A stretch of DNA of 64,000 bases, taken from NCBI GenBank assembly GCA_963704675.1, contig OY969928.1:372001-436000 (forward strand). Reading direction: 5' to 3'. Numbering within the stretch: the first letter of the stretch is position 1; every line of letters starts with the position of its first letter. The DNA is from DASUVM01 sp963704675 (GTDB taxonomy: Bacteria > Patescibacteriota > Saccharimonadia > Saccharimonadales > Saccharimonadaceae). A program made the position numbers and the translations under genes. The notes beneath the pieces were generated by a model. The model ran no database searches and had not been told where the DNA came from. It saw nothing but the letters and a program-made list of their open reading frames with translations. This document shows positions 23,731 to 31,760 of this stretch, in pieces.

Positions 23731-23785
23731 ACCCGCCTTTCGCCAGCTTCTTCGGCTCGCTGAAAGGCGGGTTCGAAGAAGACTT
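23731..23785 (+). terminator. Intrinsic terminator (cassette type)
   Basis: ACCCGCCTTTC pairs with GAAAGGCGGGT, followed by TCGAAGAAG. It matches the terminator after the first cassette copy. Confidence 0.65.
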
Positions 23786-24084
23786 ACTTTTACCGAACAC
23801 CCCTCTTTACGGCAGAAATAATTGCAGCTTTCAAGGGTACGACTCTTTTAAAACTAAACGAAAAATCTGTTAAGAAGAATTGATTGAAATATACTCATAT
23901 AAGGTGTATATTTCATAGGTACTGCATCTACCCTATACAACAAGGAAGGTGGGGCTAGGCGGCATCTAAGCCCATTGACAGCCGTGAGATGACAGTCATG
24001 CATGGGAACGCTCAAGCATTCAGCCTGATAGGGCTGTTGCGCCAAAGCGCAGCAGTTTTCATTTTCCCAAAAAGAAAGCGGGCA

Positions 24085-24294
24085 ATGACACACAGGCATT
24101 CACCCCAGCCAGGTTCATGTTGGAACCAGCAGAAAGTATGCCGGATAGAAGAGCATCCCGACCACATCCCAACCTGCTGGAGCAAAGATGCGAAAGGCAA
24201 ACCGTATTTGGACTGCTTGAAGGATAAGCACACTCACAACGATCAGGATTGCTATACATACTTCCAGAGATGCGGCAAAATCGATTTATCTTAG
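24085..24294 (+). CDS. Possible cysteine-rich small protein (69 aa)
   Basis: ATG 24085 to TAG 24294. Six Cys distributed over 69 residues (SCW, VCR, TCW, DCL, DCY, RCG) with many His, Lys and Asp. Cys-rich spacing suggests a secreted disulfide or metal-binding peptide, but no signal peptide is seen, and the upstream AAAGAAAG is only a weak Shine-Dalgarno. A longer frame from 23989 is possible. A terminator-like hairpin follows at 24343. Moderate confidence that it is real. Confidence 0.4.
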   Translation: MTHRHSPQPGSCWNQQKVCRIEEHPDHIPTCWSKDAKGKPYLDCLKDKHTHNDQDCYTYFQRCGKIDLS

Positions 24295-24342
24295 ATGTAA
24301 TGGAATGGTGAGTTGCCGATACGGGAATGCAGTAGCAACTAG

Positions 24343-24394
24343 GGCTGTAACTGGTTGAATGGGCAAAACGCACATTCCCGGTTACAGCCTTTTA
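24343..24394 (+). terminator. Hairpin with conserved loop, copy 2 / terminator
   Basis: GGCTGTAAC pairs with GTTACAGCC, then TTTTAG. The inner GAATG/CATTC stem contains GTTGAATGGGCAAAA, shared with the hairpin at 20662-20701. Confidence 0.55.
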
Positions 24395-24440
24395 GCTTAT
24401 AAAAAACCTTAATAAATTATTCATACGTTACAATAATCAC

Positions 24441-24641
24441 ATGGGACGAAAAAAGCTTCAGCCTCGTTTTCAGCCGCCAATAAAATCCTGTGGTAAAGTT
24501 CAATATGCCCATAAGCACGAAGCAGAGCAGGCAGCCCAAGAAGCGATGATTCTGCGCTCCTCGGTAAAGCTACGCGTATATAAATGTATAAACTGCGGCG
24601 GCTGGCATCTTACTAGTGTTCGCGCGGTTGAAAATTCTTAA
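24441..24641 (+). CDS. Small zinc-knuckle protein (66 aa)
   Basis: Basic N-terminus (MGRKKLQPRFQPP), a Cys at residue 17 and a C-terminal YKCINCGGWHLT motif: CxxC plus His, a likely zinc site. Short proteins ending in this kind of CGGWHLT motif are known from actinobacterial and phage genomes as uncharacterised zinc-binding proteins. TACAAT at 24429-24434 is 6 nt before the ATG with no Shine-Dalgarno, so leaderless expression is likely. Confidence 0.8.
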   Translation: MGRKKLQPRFQPPIKSCGKVQYAHKHEAEQAAQEAMILRSSVKLRVYKCINCGGWHLTSVRAVENS

Positions 24642-24663
24642 GAAAACACTTAAAATATAGCTT

Positions 24664-24960
24664 ATGCAACAGACGACTCTGCAGCAAAAATTTAATGCGT
24701 TAGGCGATCCAACTCGTTACGCACTAATTGTTTCAATGATTAAACGTGAACAACTTTGCGTGTCTGAGTTAGCCGAGAAATTGAATATTACACCGGCCGC
24801 CATTTCACAACATATGCGTATTCTAGAAGATGCCGATATTATTTTACCAACCAGGGTCGGCCGCCGTGTTTGCTATACGCTAAATACCGATTGCCCAGGT
24901 CTCAGAAGCCTCACTAAATTAATGAAACAAGAGGATACTCATGAAGCAACCACAAGATAA
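24664..24960 (+). CDS. ArsR-family winged-helix regulator
   Basis: 98 residues. ALGDPTRYALIVSMIKREQLCVSELAEKLNITPAAISQHMRILEDADIILPTRVGRRVCYTL follows the ArsR/SmtB winged-helix pattern: helix-turn-helix about 35-57, wing near 66-75. No metal CxC box in helix alpha3; single Cys at 32, 69 and 77 could be a redox or metal sensor. It overlaps the glutaredoxin gene by 20 bp, so it probably regulates its own operon. Confidence 0.88.
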   Translation: MQQTTLQQKFNALGDPTRYALIVSMIKREQLCVSELAEKLNITPAAISQHMRILEDADIILPTRVGRRVCYTLNTDCPGLRSLTKLMKQEDTHEATTR

Positions 24961-25216
24961 CACCGCTCAAAAACCGACCGCCATTATTTACGGGGCCGAA
25001 TGGTGCAATTGGTGCCATACTGCCATGCAGTACTTTGACCAGAAAGGCATTTCATATATCTATCATGATATTGAAAAAGAAGAAGAAGCCTATAACGAAC
25101 TTGTTAAAAAACTTGGCGGCCCTGTAAGCGGCGTGCCTGTGCTCGATGTTAATGGCGAAATCATTTTAGGTTACGACATTGGTAAAATTAATGCCGCATT
25201 AGCTAAAGGTAGCTAA
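24941..25216 (+). CDS. Glutaredoxin-like protein
   Basis: 91 residues. Redox motif WCNWCH with Cys22 and Cys25, and GVPVLDV with the cis-Pro near residue 67 typical of glutaredoxin/NrdH folds. Cytoplasmic thiol-disulfide exchange. CNWC is unusual; glutaredoxins often have CPYC and NrdH CVQC. Overlaps the ArsR regulator gene, implying co-regulation with a redox or metal signal. Confidence 0.87.
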   Translation: MKQPQDNTAQKPTAIIYGAEWCNWCHTAMQYFDQKGISYIYHDIEKEEEAYNELVKKLGGPVSGVPVLDVNGEIILGYDIGKINAALAKGS

Positions 25217-25243
25217 AAGGCCGCTTAAATCAAGTTCATATTC

Positions 25244-25501
25244 ATGAAAGAACAAGCAGCTGCATCAAACATTAACCGTGAGCCTCTTATTGATGGCCTG
25301 ACGCCCGAACAGGTACGCAACTTGGCTGATTTAGCAGTCCGATACGGCCTGCCACAAACACTAAGGTGGGCATTAATAGAACATAGCGTGAAAGTGCAAT
25401 ATCCTGAAGGTCATCGGTATACCATAATGTCTAAAGATACCAATGCAGAAGTTTTAGTAATGAGTGCTTTGCAGCGTGTAAAGCGTGGCTCTAAACGTTA
25501 A
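25244..25501 (+). CDS. Hypothetical protein (85 aa)
   Basis: Not recognised. Helical N-terminal half (LTPEQVRNLADLAVRYGLPQTLRWALIEH) and a basic C-terminal end (ALQRVKRGSKR). It sits 27 nt after the glutaredoxin and 8 nt before the adenosyltransferase, so it is likely in the same operon. No membrane or signal segment. Confidence 0.7.
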   Translation: MKEQAAASNINREPLIDGLTPEQVRNLADLAVRYGLPQTLRWALIEHSVKVQYPEGHRYTIMSKDTNAEVLVMSALQRVKRGSKR

Positions 25502-25509
25502 GATCAGTT

Positions 25510-26076
25510 ATGTTTGAAAGCTACAAGCAAAAAGACAGTATTGTCGTCGTCTACACTGGTAACAGCAAAGGTAAAACCAGTGCAAGTATCGGTTTAATGT
25601 GCCGGGCGCTTGGGCATGGTTGGCGGGTAGCCTATATTCAGTTTATTAAAGAGTGGGAAGTGGGTGAACATACGTTTATTCGCAAAATTCAGCCAATCTT
25701 CGATGAACAACTTTATTTTTACAAAGGTGGCAAAGGGTTTTTTGATGCCGGTGAGCTGAGTGCCGAAAATGTGAGTGATGAAGAGCATAAAAAAGCCGCC
25801 GAGCGCACTTTTGCAGAAGCCTTGCGGTGTGCTACAAGTGGCAAGTTTAACTTAGTAATTTGCGATGAAATAAATAATGCAGTGCACGATGAGCTGATCA
25901 GAAAAAACAGCCTCGAAAAGTTGCTCGACAAACGGCTGCCTTCAGTGAGCCTCTGCCTCACAGGGCGCCATTTTCCGGAAGACCTACTTGATAAAGTTGA
26001 TATCGCAACAAATATGACAAAGATCAAACATCATTTCGATGAGCAATACCTTGCCAAAAAAGGCATCGACTACTAG
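25510..26076 (+). CDS. btuR: Corrinoid adenosyltransferase (CobA/BtuR type)
   Basis: 188 residues. VVVYTGNSKGKTSASIGL carries the P-loop GNSKGKTS at residues 17-24 that binds ATP in this family. Also IQFIK, LVICDEINNAV (Walker-B-like) and CLTGRHFPEDLLDKVD match CobA/BtuR signatures. The enzyme transfers adenosyl to cob(I)alamin to make coenzyme B12. No cobalamin synthesis or B12-dependent enzyme is visible nearby, so salvage or a different substrate is possible. Last gene of the ArsR operon. Confidence 0.85.
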   Translation: MFESYKQKDSIVVVYTGNSKGKTSASIGLMCRALGHGWRVAYIQFIKEWEVGEHTFIRKIQPIFDEQLYFYKGGKGFFDAGELSAENVSDEEHKKAAERTFAEALRCATSGKFNLVICDEINNAVHDELIRKNSLEKLLDKRLPSVSLCLTGRHFPEDLLDKVDIATNMTKIKHHFDEQYLAKKGIDY

Positions 26077-26159
26077 CTACTAGCTGATGGTATATTGACA
26101 ATTTAGTGCTCCAACGTTTATATATAGTTTGTTCTACCCCCAAGTAGAAAGGCCTGCCG

Positions 26160-26912
26160 TTGTTCGAGTATGATACCAGCCGCTACCTAGTAGGCTCCAA
26201 TGTACAAAAGCAATTTGAAAAAGCAATTACTGATTACAAACGCAAGAGAAGGCGGGCGCGGTTGTTTTTTGGTCTTCTTATCCTCGTCTCGCTGTCTCTG
26301 TTTTTCGGTACGGGATATGCGCGTCACGAACAAGAGGCTAATACTGCCGTCGTAGTAGTGCTTATAGTCTCCATATTGTGCTTGATGGGTAGGAGTATCG
26401 AAAGTATCTTCACAGCACAAGACAAGCTGAAGTGCATTGAAGCTAATCCGGCTGCTCATTCTGCCGCGCAAGGTTGGCAGGGAGCTCAACTGGTAACAGA
26501 TGTAGTTCCTGAGAGACTTACCGCTGCACTACTGGAGATTATGCAAGATAGTGCGCCAGGCCGAGCACCGATCGAAGCTTGTAGCCAGGCGTTACGGCGG
26601 CTTCTCGACCTTCATACACACTGTTTGAGGCCCTTGCCCGATCTGGCTGATGCTTATCTTAAAGCTTTTCAGGAATCGTGGAGAGCACTCAATCGGCTAG
26701 ACACTTTCTTGCTCCGTTGGAATCAAAGGGATTGCCCCGTACATGAAGAGAAGGTTTTCTCTAACGATCAATTAGCCGAGGCTCTCGTTATGACACACCA
26801 GCACCTCTGGGAAATAGCTAGATCCATAGAACAAATGGTCAACAAGTTCGAGAGCATCGTCGCCAATACGGCCAACAGTGATCAGCTGACGGCAAGCAAC
26901 CGGGGGGCGTAA
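26160..26912 (+). CDS. Orphan membrane protein (250 aa)
   Basis: TTG start at 26160 with AGAAAGG 8 nt upstream; no earlier ATG fits. Cytoplasmic basic segment (DYKRKRRRAR), then two transmembrane helices (about 37-53 and 62-78), then a 170-residue helical domain with scattered Cys and Trp (LDTFLLRWNQRDCPVHEEK). The domain order suggests a membrane-anchored cytoplasmic helical bundle. No family recognised. Own terminator follows. Confidence 0.7.
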   Translation: MFEYDTSRYLVGSNVQKQFEKAITDYKRKRRRARLFFGLLILVSLSLFFGTGYARHEQEANTAVVVVLIVSILCLMGRSIESIFTAQDKLKCIEANPAAHSAAQGWQGAQLVTDVVPERLTAALLEIMQDSAPGRAPIEACSQALRRLLDLHTHCLRPLPDLADAYLKAFQESWRALNRLDTFLLRWNQRDCPVHEEKVFSNDQLAEALVMTHQHLWEIARSIEQMVNKFESIVANTANSDQLTASNRGA

Positions 26913-26921
26913 GGACGCGGG

Positions 26922-26957
26922 GGATGCTGCCGGCCGGGAAACTGGCTGGCGGCATCC
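26922..26957 (+). terminator. Hairpin after orphan membrane gene
   Basis: GGATGCTGCCGGCC pairs with GGCTGGCGGCATCC (two G-T pairs), 10 nt after the stop. Confidence 0.65.
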
Positions 26958-27099
26958 GCAAAAAACCTTTGAATCTTTATGTTATTATGATTCAGCAATT
27001 TTATTTAAGAAGAGATTAAGTATAGTATATGCCTCGACACCCCGGTGCTGAACATGTTCCCGCCCTAAAAACGACCAAAAACGCGGCAGCCAATTTTTT

Positions 27100-27645
27100 A
27101 TGCCAAGAACCAGACACTCGAATCCATTTTCGGAATATGCCCGTGAACACGGGCTTGGCACAATAGATTACTATCTACAGCACCACCCTGAGCTCGTAGG
27201 TGAGCAAGACGCTGAAAGCTTAAAAACATTGCTTGAAGGAGCTCGGACGAATGTGTTTGGCATCTACACCGCTACCTATGCTTTTTTAAAGCAATATATT
27301 AAAAACGATGATGCTATTCTAAAGACGATTCAAGCCTCTTCATGCATGGCGAGACGATTCGGCTCACTCGATGAGACACAGGCGAGCAAACTAGCAAGTA
27401 ATGCTATTACACTTAAGGATGAGCTTTTTGACTTTGTTGAAAATGAGGCCGGTGAGCTTATTGGCATTACATTTCGTGAGGAGGCAGAAGCTGAATGGAT
27501 AAACGAATATGTCGGTAAAGCGATCGGTTGCACAGCTTTAGCCTTTACCGTAAAATGCCCGTATAGTAAAGAACACTATTCTGTATACGACCTGTTTTGG
27601 CAAGCTTTTACCGCCGAAGCACATAGACTCATCACAAGCCAGTAG
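27100..27645 (+). CDS. Hypothetical protein (181 aa)
   Basis: Not recognised. Mostly helical soluble protein: YLQHHPELVG and LKTLLEGARTNVFGIYTATYAFLKQYI in the first half, then LASNAITLKDELFDFVENEAGELIGITFREEAEAEWI. Composition is acidic. Core-like base composition. Monocistronic, 72 nt upstream of Hsp20. Confidence 0.7.
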   Translation: MPRTRHSNPFSEYAREHGLGTIDYYLQHHPELVGEQDAESLKTLLEGARTNVFGIYTATYAFLKQYIKNDDAILKTIQASSCMARRFGSLDETQASKLASNAITLKDELFDFVENEAGELIGITFREEAEAEWINEYVGKAIGCTALAFTVKCPYSKEHYSVYDLFWQAFTAEAHRLITSQ

Positions 27646-27717
27646 CGAAATATGAATTTTAAATATATATGTGGCATAATAGCGCCATAAGCATAAGTTA
27701 ATTCAAAGGAGGCAACC

Positions 27718-28161
27718 ATGGCATTGATCGTTCGAGGTTATGATCCGTTTCGTGATTTAGAAGATATGGCAAGCGACATGCGAAAAAGCATGCTGCAAAC
27801 TTTTAGCAGCAGTGGCAATAATGTTGCGATGCCAATTGCTGATGTATTTGAAGAAGATGGTAAATATATTATTCACCTGCATGTGGTTGGTCTTACCGAA
27901 GATGAAATCAATATTGAAGTTGAAAACGGCAATCTCGTTATACGCGGTGAACGAGTTGAAAGTGAAGAAGACAAGAAAAAACGTAGCTATGTTCTGCGAG
28001 AGAGTAGTACAAGCGTTTATCGTAGTTTTTCTTTGCCAAAACACGCAAATCTTGAAAATATGAGCGCCCATCTATCAGATGGTGTTTTAAGGGTTGAGGT
28101 TCCACTGCAAGAAGAAAAGAAACCGCGCAAGATTAGCGTTACAAAGAAGCACAGTTCGTAG
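27718..28161 (+). CDS. hsp20: Small heat-shock protein (Hsp20/alpha-crystallin)
   Basis: 147 residues. Flexible N-terminus RGYDPFRDLEDMASDM, then an alpha-crystallin domain (about 38-140) with MPIADVFEEDGKYIIHLHVVGLTEDEINIEVENGNLVIRGER and the end motif SDGVLRVEVPL. ATP-independent chaperone that holds unfolded proteins. Unlike many core genes it has a strong AAAGGAGG Shine-Dalgarno 5 nt before the ATG. Confidence 0.95.
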   Translation: MALIVRGYDPFRDLEDMASDMRKSMLQTFSSSGNNVAMPIADVFEEDGKYIIHLHVVGLTEDEINIEVENGNLVIRGERVESEEDKKKRSYVLRESSTSVYRSFSLPKHANLENMSAHLSDGVLRVEVPLQEEKKPRKISVTKKHSS

Positions 28162-28175
28162 TACGATAGCTCAAT

Positions 28176-28769
28176 ATGTATGATGATCCCACCCGAACAC
28201 TAAAAAAGCGGCATAAACTCCTTATGCGTTTTATTGCGGGTGGCGTGCTGGTATTAATTGCGTACGGAGCCACTTCGGTACTTGGTTATATGCAAGGATG
28301 GCAAGCGGCACTTGTACCGCCGCCAGCAGGATATTATCGAGTGATCGATGTTGCCGATGGTGATACATTTAGCGTTAGTATGGATGGCATTGAAGAAAAG
28401 ATTCGGCTTGTCGGCGTTGATACACCCGAAACACATAAGCCGAACACCGCGGTGCAATGTTTTGGACCCGAAGCAAGTGATTTTACGAAATCTCTTGTGC
28501 TTAATAAACCCGTACAACTAAAAGCCGACAGTAAGCAATCAAACCGTGACAGATATGGCCGGTTACTTCGTTATGCCTACCTTGAAAACGGGCAAGAACT
28601 TAATGAAACGCTCGTACGAGAAGGCTATGCATTAACTACCAACTTCAATACCGAAAAGAAAAAACAGTTGCAAAACTTACAACAAGGAGCAAAAGACGCT
28701 AAAAAAGGCCTATGGGCAGCTTGTACGGTTGAGCAAACCAATGGCCGGCTACAGACCAATGATCTATAA
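28176..28769 (+). CDS. Membrane-anchored staphylococcal-nuclease-like protein
   Basis: 197 residues with an N-terminal transmembrane helix (18-38) and an SNase domain. Residues corresponding to the known active site are all present: Asp63 (DGDT), Arg77, Asp82, Glu85 (RLVGVDTPE) and Arg129 (RYGRLLRY). Ca2+-dependent cleavage of DNA/RNA, probably outside the cell, useful for nucleotide scavenging in an organism without nucleotide synthesis. ATG is 14 nt after Hsp20, perhaps the same transcript. Confidence 0.9.
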   Translation: MYDDPTRTLKKRHKLLMRFIAGGVLVLIAYGATSVLGYMQGWQAALVPPPAGYYRVIDVADGDTFSVSMDGIEEKIRLVGVDTPETHKPNTAVQCFGPEASDFTKSLVLNKPVQLKADSKQSNRDRYGRLLRYAYLENGQELNETLVREGYALTTNFNTEKKKQLQNLQQGAKDAKKGLWAACTVEQTNGRLQTNDL

Positions 28770-29897
28770 ATGCTGCAAAATAAACTCAGCAATTCGCTGA
28801 GCAGCAACACTGCCACTAACGCGATCCTTATAAACAGTTTGATACGCTTTCAAAAGCGCTGGCTGGCCAAGCAACGCCTCAAGGCGGCTGACAAGGTGAA
28901 CAGGATTAAAGATAACCTCGCCGAAGCCGTGTTTTAGCACGTATTGCGCATTCGGCTCTTCTTGACCAGGAATAACATCAAATAAAATCATTGGGCGCCG
29001 AGCTTCAATTGCCTCGCTCACCGACAGCCAGCCAGCTTTCGTACAAACAACATCACAAGCAGCGAGTAGGGTTGGCATATTATCGACAAATTGAAAAATA
29101 CGCACTGGCGTTTCACCGAAATTCATATTAGTCAGTGTAGTATATAACGATTGGTTCTTACCACATACAAAGGTAACTTGATGCTCAAAGTCACGCCGGG
29201 CAATTTCTTCGGCGATTGTGATTACTTTGTGCGGGTTCATGCCCAACCCACCATTTGTAATGAGTACTGAAGCAATATCTTGATAGCCAAGTTGCTCGCG
29301 AGCTTTCTTGCGGCTCGGTAGTTTTTTGAACGACTCTAACACCGGGAACCCAAAATAGTGCAGTTTTTCGCGGGGTACACCACTCTGAACGGCATGGGCA
29401 ATCGTATCTTCGGTTGCGGTAATGACCGTATCATTTATACCCATAAACCATAATTTGTGGACATCACCGGCGTCAGTCACAATGCTAATAATTGGCACCT
29501 TTTTATCGAGTGTTTGTAATACTTTATGTATCACATATGAAACGATAGGAAAAGTTGTAATTATGACATCAGGTTGTTCACGTTCTAATAGTTTTTTACC
29601 AAGACCCTGAAAAACCAACGCAAATGCTTCTTCAACCAGTTTCGGCTGAGCGTCAGCAAAATTGTACACTAGTTTGTATGGGGCAGAGCGGAAGTTTTTA
29701 ACAGAGTTTTCATAGCCTTTCGTAAAAAACTGCGGTGAGCCGGGGAGCCATTCGTCAAGCACGTCAATGGTCACAATATCAGCTTCTTTACCTGCCTCGG
29801 CTTGCAAGGCCTGGTGAATAATTTTTGCCGCAGTTAAATGGCCGCCACCAACCGGAACAGTTAATATAATAATCTTTTTTTTGTTTTTGCCTGCCAT
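28764..29897 (-). CDS. MurG/MGDG-synthase-like glycosyltransferase
   Basis: ATG at 29895-29897 chosen because it lies one base after the stop of the upstream gene; a longer frame to 29972 would overlap it. 377 residues. N-terminal IILTVPVGGGHLTAAKIIHQAL is the Gly-rich loop of GT28 lipid glycosyltransferases, and the C-terminal half has the nucleotide-sugar site (ITNGGLGMNPHK, VCTKAGWLSVSEAIEARRPMILF, GQEEPNAQYV). Likely makes a glycolipid by adding a sugar to diacylglycerol or a polyprenyl carrier. Last gene of a four-gene minus-strand operon. Confidence 0.87.
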   Translation of the reverse strand: MAGKNKKKIIILTVPVGGGHLTAAKIIHQALQAEAGKEADIVTIDVLDEWLPGSPQFFTKGYENSVKNFRSAPYKLVYNFADAQPKLVEEAFALVFQGLGKKLLEREQPDVIITTFPIVSYVIHKVLQTLDKKVPIISIVTDAGDVHKLWFMGINDTVITATEDTIAHAVQSGVPREKLHYFGFPVLESFKKLPSRKKAREQLGYQDIASVLITNGGLGMNPHKVITIAEEIARRDFEHQVTFVCGKNQSLYTTLTNMNFGETPVRIFQFVDNMPTLLAACDVVCTKAGWLSVSEAIEARRPMILFDVIPGQEEPNAQYVLKHGFGEVIFNPVHLVSRLEALLGQPALLKAYQTVYKDRVSGSVAAQRIAEFILQHL

Positions 29898-29898
29898 G

Positions 29899-30774
29899 CT
29901 ATGGATTACCTCTTTTGGTTGGCACATGACCAACGAACTTTTTAACAGAGAAACGATTAGTTTCGGGGTCATAGCCCCTTAAGCCAAGATTCGTCGGCAC
30001 ATAGGTTGCAGCTAACACAACGGGCACAGCAGCGCGAGCCATACGAGCTGACTTTTTTCGGTCGTGAATCTCATAGGTACGCGGCCACATTTGCAAGTAA
30101 CTATAGATACCTTTTGGTGAAGATAAGTAGCGGCGAGGTGAGATTGAATTCATCAGCCGCTCGTCAAAATGCATTTTAAGATTTGCTTCGGCACAGTGAA
30201 TCGCAAGGTCAAGATCTTCAATGATATCTTTTGTGCTACAAGTATTCGCTTTAATGCGTTGCCAGGCGCCCTTCCGAAGCGCCATATTAGAGCCCCAAAG
30301 CATTTTGTGCCCGGCAATTCGTTCGTTAACCTGATGTGTAATAAACCGATGAATATCACTGGCGATTTTTTTAAACGAGGGTGGACTATCATAAAAGTAT
30401 GACGGACCAGTTGCCGCCATAATATTCTTGTCTTTAAAGATGTCCTTCAGTGCTGCCACCCATTCTGGCTCAAGCCGGCTATCGGCGTCAATACGGCCAA
30501 GTACTTCGCTTTTCGCCTGGTCAAAGCCAAAATTACGGGTTGGGATCAAACCTTGTTCGGACTGTTTAAGTAACCTAATGAGACGGGGGTGTTCTTTTTG
30601 ATACTTCTTTACGATCGCATAAGTTTCATCAGTTGAATTATTGTCGACTACCAGAATCTCATCTGGCATTACTGTTTGCGAAAGACATGAATCAAGGCAA
30701 GCTGCAATTGAATCAGCTTCGTTATATGCAGGAATAATAATGGTGACTGTTGGTTCTTCTTTTTGAGCGCTCAT
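29899..30774 (-). CDS. GT2 family glycosyltransferase
   Basis: 291 residues. VTIIIPAYNEADSIAACLDSCL and the first nucleotide-binding Asp (VVDNNSTDET), RIDADSRLEPEWV (DxD metal motif), and a C-terminal membrane-associated stretch (AAVPVVLAATYVPTNLGL). Transfers sugar from a nucleotide donor. Paralogue of the next gene upstream: both share DNNSTDET and RIDAD blocks, suggesting a duplication with different acceptors. Confidence 0.9.
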   Translation of the reverse strand: MSAQKEEPTVTIIIPAYNEADSIAACLDSCLSQTVMPDEILVVDNNSTDETYAIVKKYQKEHPRLIRLLKQSEQGLIPTRNFGFDQAKSEVLGRIDADSRLEPEWVAALKDIFKDKNIMAATGPSYFYDSPPSFKKIASDIHRFITHQVNERIAGHKMLWGSNMALRKGAWQRIKANTCSTKDIIEDLDLAIHCAEANLKMHFDERLMNSISPRRYLSSPKGIYSYLQMWPRTYEIHDRKKSARMARAAVPVVLAATYVPTNLGLRGYDPETNRFSVKKFVGHVPTKRGNP

Positions 30775-30809
30775 AATATGGGCATAATTACTGTTAACAG
30801 TATATCAGA

Positions 30810-31748
30810 TCAGTCTTTAGAAGTCGTTGCTTTCTTTGTAACTTTCTTTTGACGCGGATGTTCGTAAGGGAGTTCTCGCTCGCGTGACTCTTTTACAAAT
30901 CCAAACAGATAGGTAAGCGACATTCGCCGAGTATGCGGATTAAATGCCCGCGCTGGCACTACAAAAATCAACTGAATAATATTGCCGAGTATCGCTACTA
31001 CCCAAATACGGGCAGCTACCGACTTCATGTCATGCACCGCATAAGTATTAGGCCACAGGGATTGATAGCGCCAATAGCTAATCGGATTTGTCTGAATACG
31101 CCGTGACGATACCCCCACGCGCATCTGAGGAATAACATCAACTTGGGTACCGTGCCTCGTTAAGTGAATTGCTAAATCAAGGTCTTCCATAATGTCATGG
31201 CGACGACACACTTCAGGTTCAATGAGCTGCCAAGCACTGTGACGAATAATCATGTTGCTGCCAAAAAGCGCCTTTACCTTGCCGTGGTCGCCATTAGAAT
31301 TAAAGAAAGTCGTGATAAACCATTCAACAATTCGCTGAAATGGCGCGTCATGAGGGAATGACGGGCCGCTGGCTGCTGACACATTCTCGTGCTCTTTTTT
31401 GGCAAAAAATTCGCGGGCAGCTCGCGCCCAGCCAGGCTGTACAATAGTGTCGGCGTCGATTCGACCGATTAAATCAGTTTTGGCCGTGTTTAAACCTTGG
31501 TCGCGGGCGGCAATAGCGCCTTGTTTCTTTTCATGAAGAAGCGTTATTAATTTCGAATGCTGCTGAAATGTCTTAACAATATCAACCGTTTCATCAGTTG
31601 AGTTATTGTCGACGATAATTATTTCTTCAAGTTCATCGGCTTGTCGTAATAACGCCTCGAGGCAATCTGTAATATGATCACGTTCATTATAAGCAGGAAC
31701 GACAACTGAAAGCGTCGGCAGTTTAGTTTTAGGTTTCATCTCGGTCAT
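30810..31748 (-). CDS. GT2 family glycosyltransferase (paralogue)
   Basis: 312 residues. LSVVVPAYNERDHITDCLEALL, IIVDNNSTDETVDIV, LIGRIDADTIVQPGWAR (DxD), SSRRIQTNPISYWRYQSLWP, a hydrophobic segment near residue 255 (VVAILGNIIQLIFVVPA) and a Lys-rich C-terminus. Same operon as a second GT2, 35 nt apart, and an alpha/beta hydrolase 12 nt upstream. Probably extends a surface glycan or glycolipid. Confidence 0.9.
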   Translation of the reverse strand: MTEMKPKTKLPTLSVVVPAYNERDHITDCLEALLRQADELEEIIIVDNNSTDETVDIVKTFQQHSKLITLLHEKKQGAIAARDQGLNTAKTDLIGRIDADTIVQPGWARAAREFFAKKEHENVSAASGPSFPHDAPFQRIVEWFITTFFNSNGDHGKVKALFGSNMIIRHSAWQLIEPEVCRRHDIMEDLDLAIHLTRHGTQVDVIPQMRVGVSSRRIQTNPISYWRYQSLWPNTYAVHDMKSVAARIWVVAILGNIIQLIFVVPARAFNPHTRRMSLTYLFGFVKESRERELPYEHPRQKKVTKKATTSKD

Positions 31749-31760
31749 TATACATGTTTG

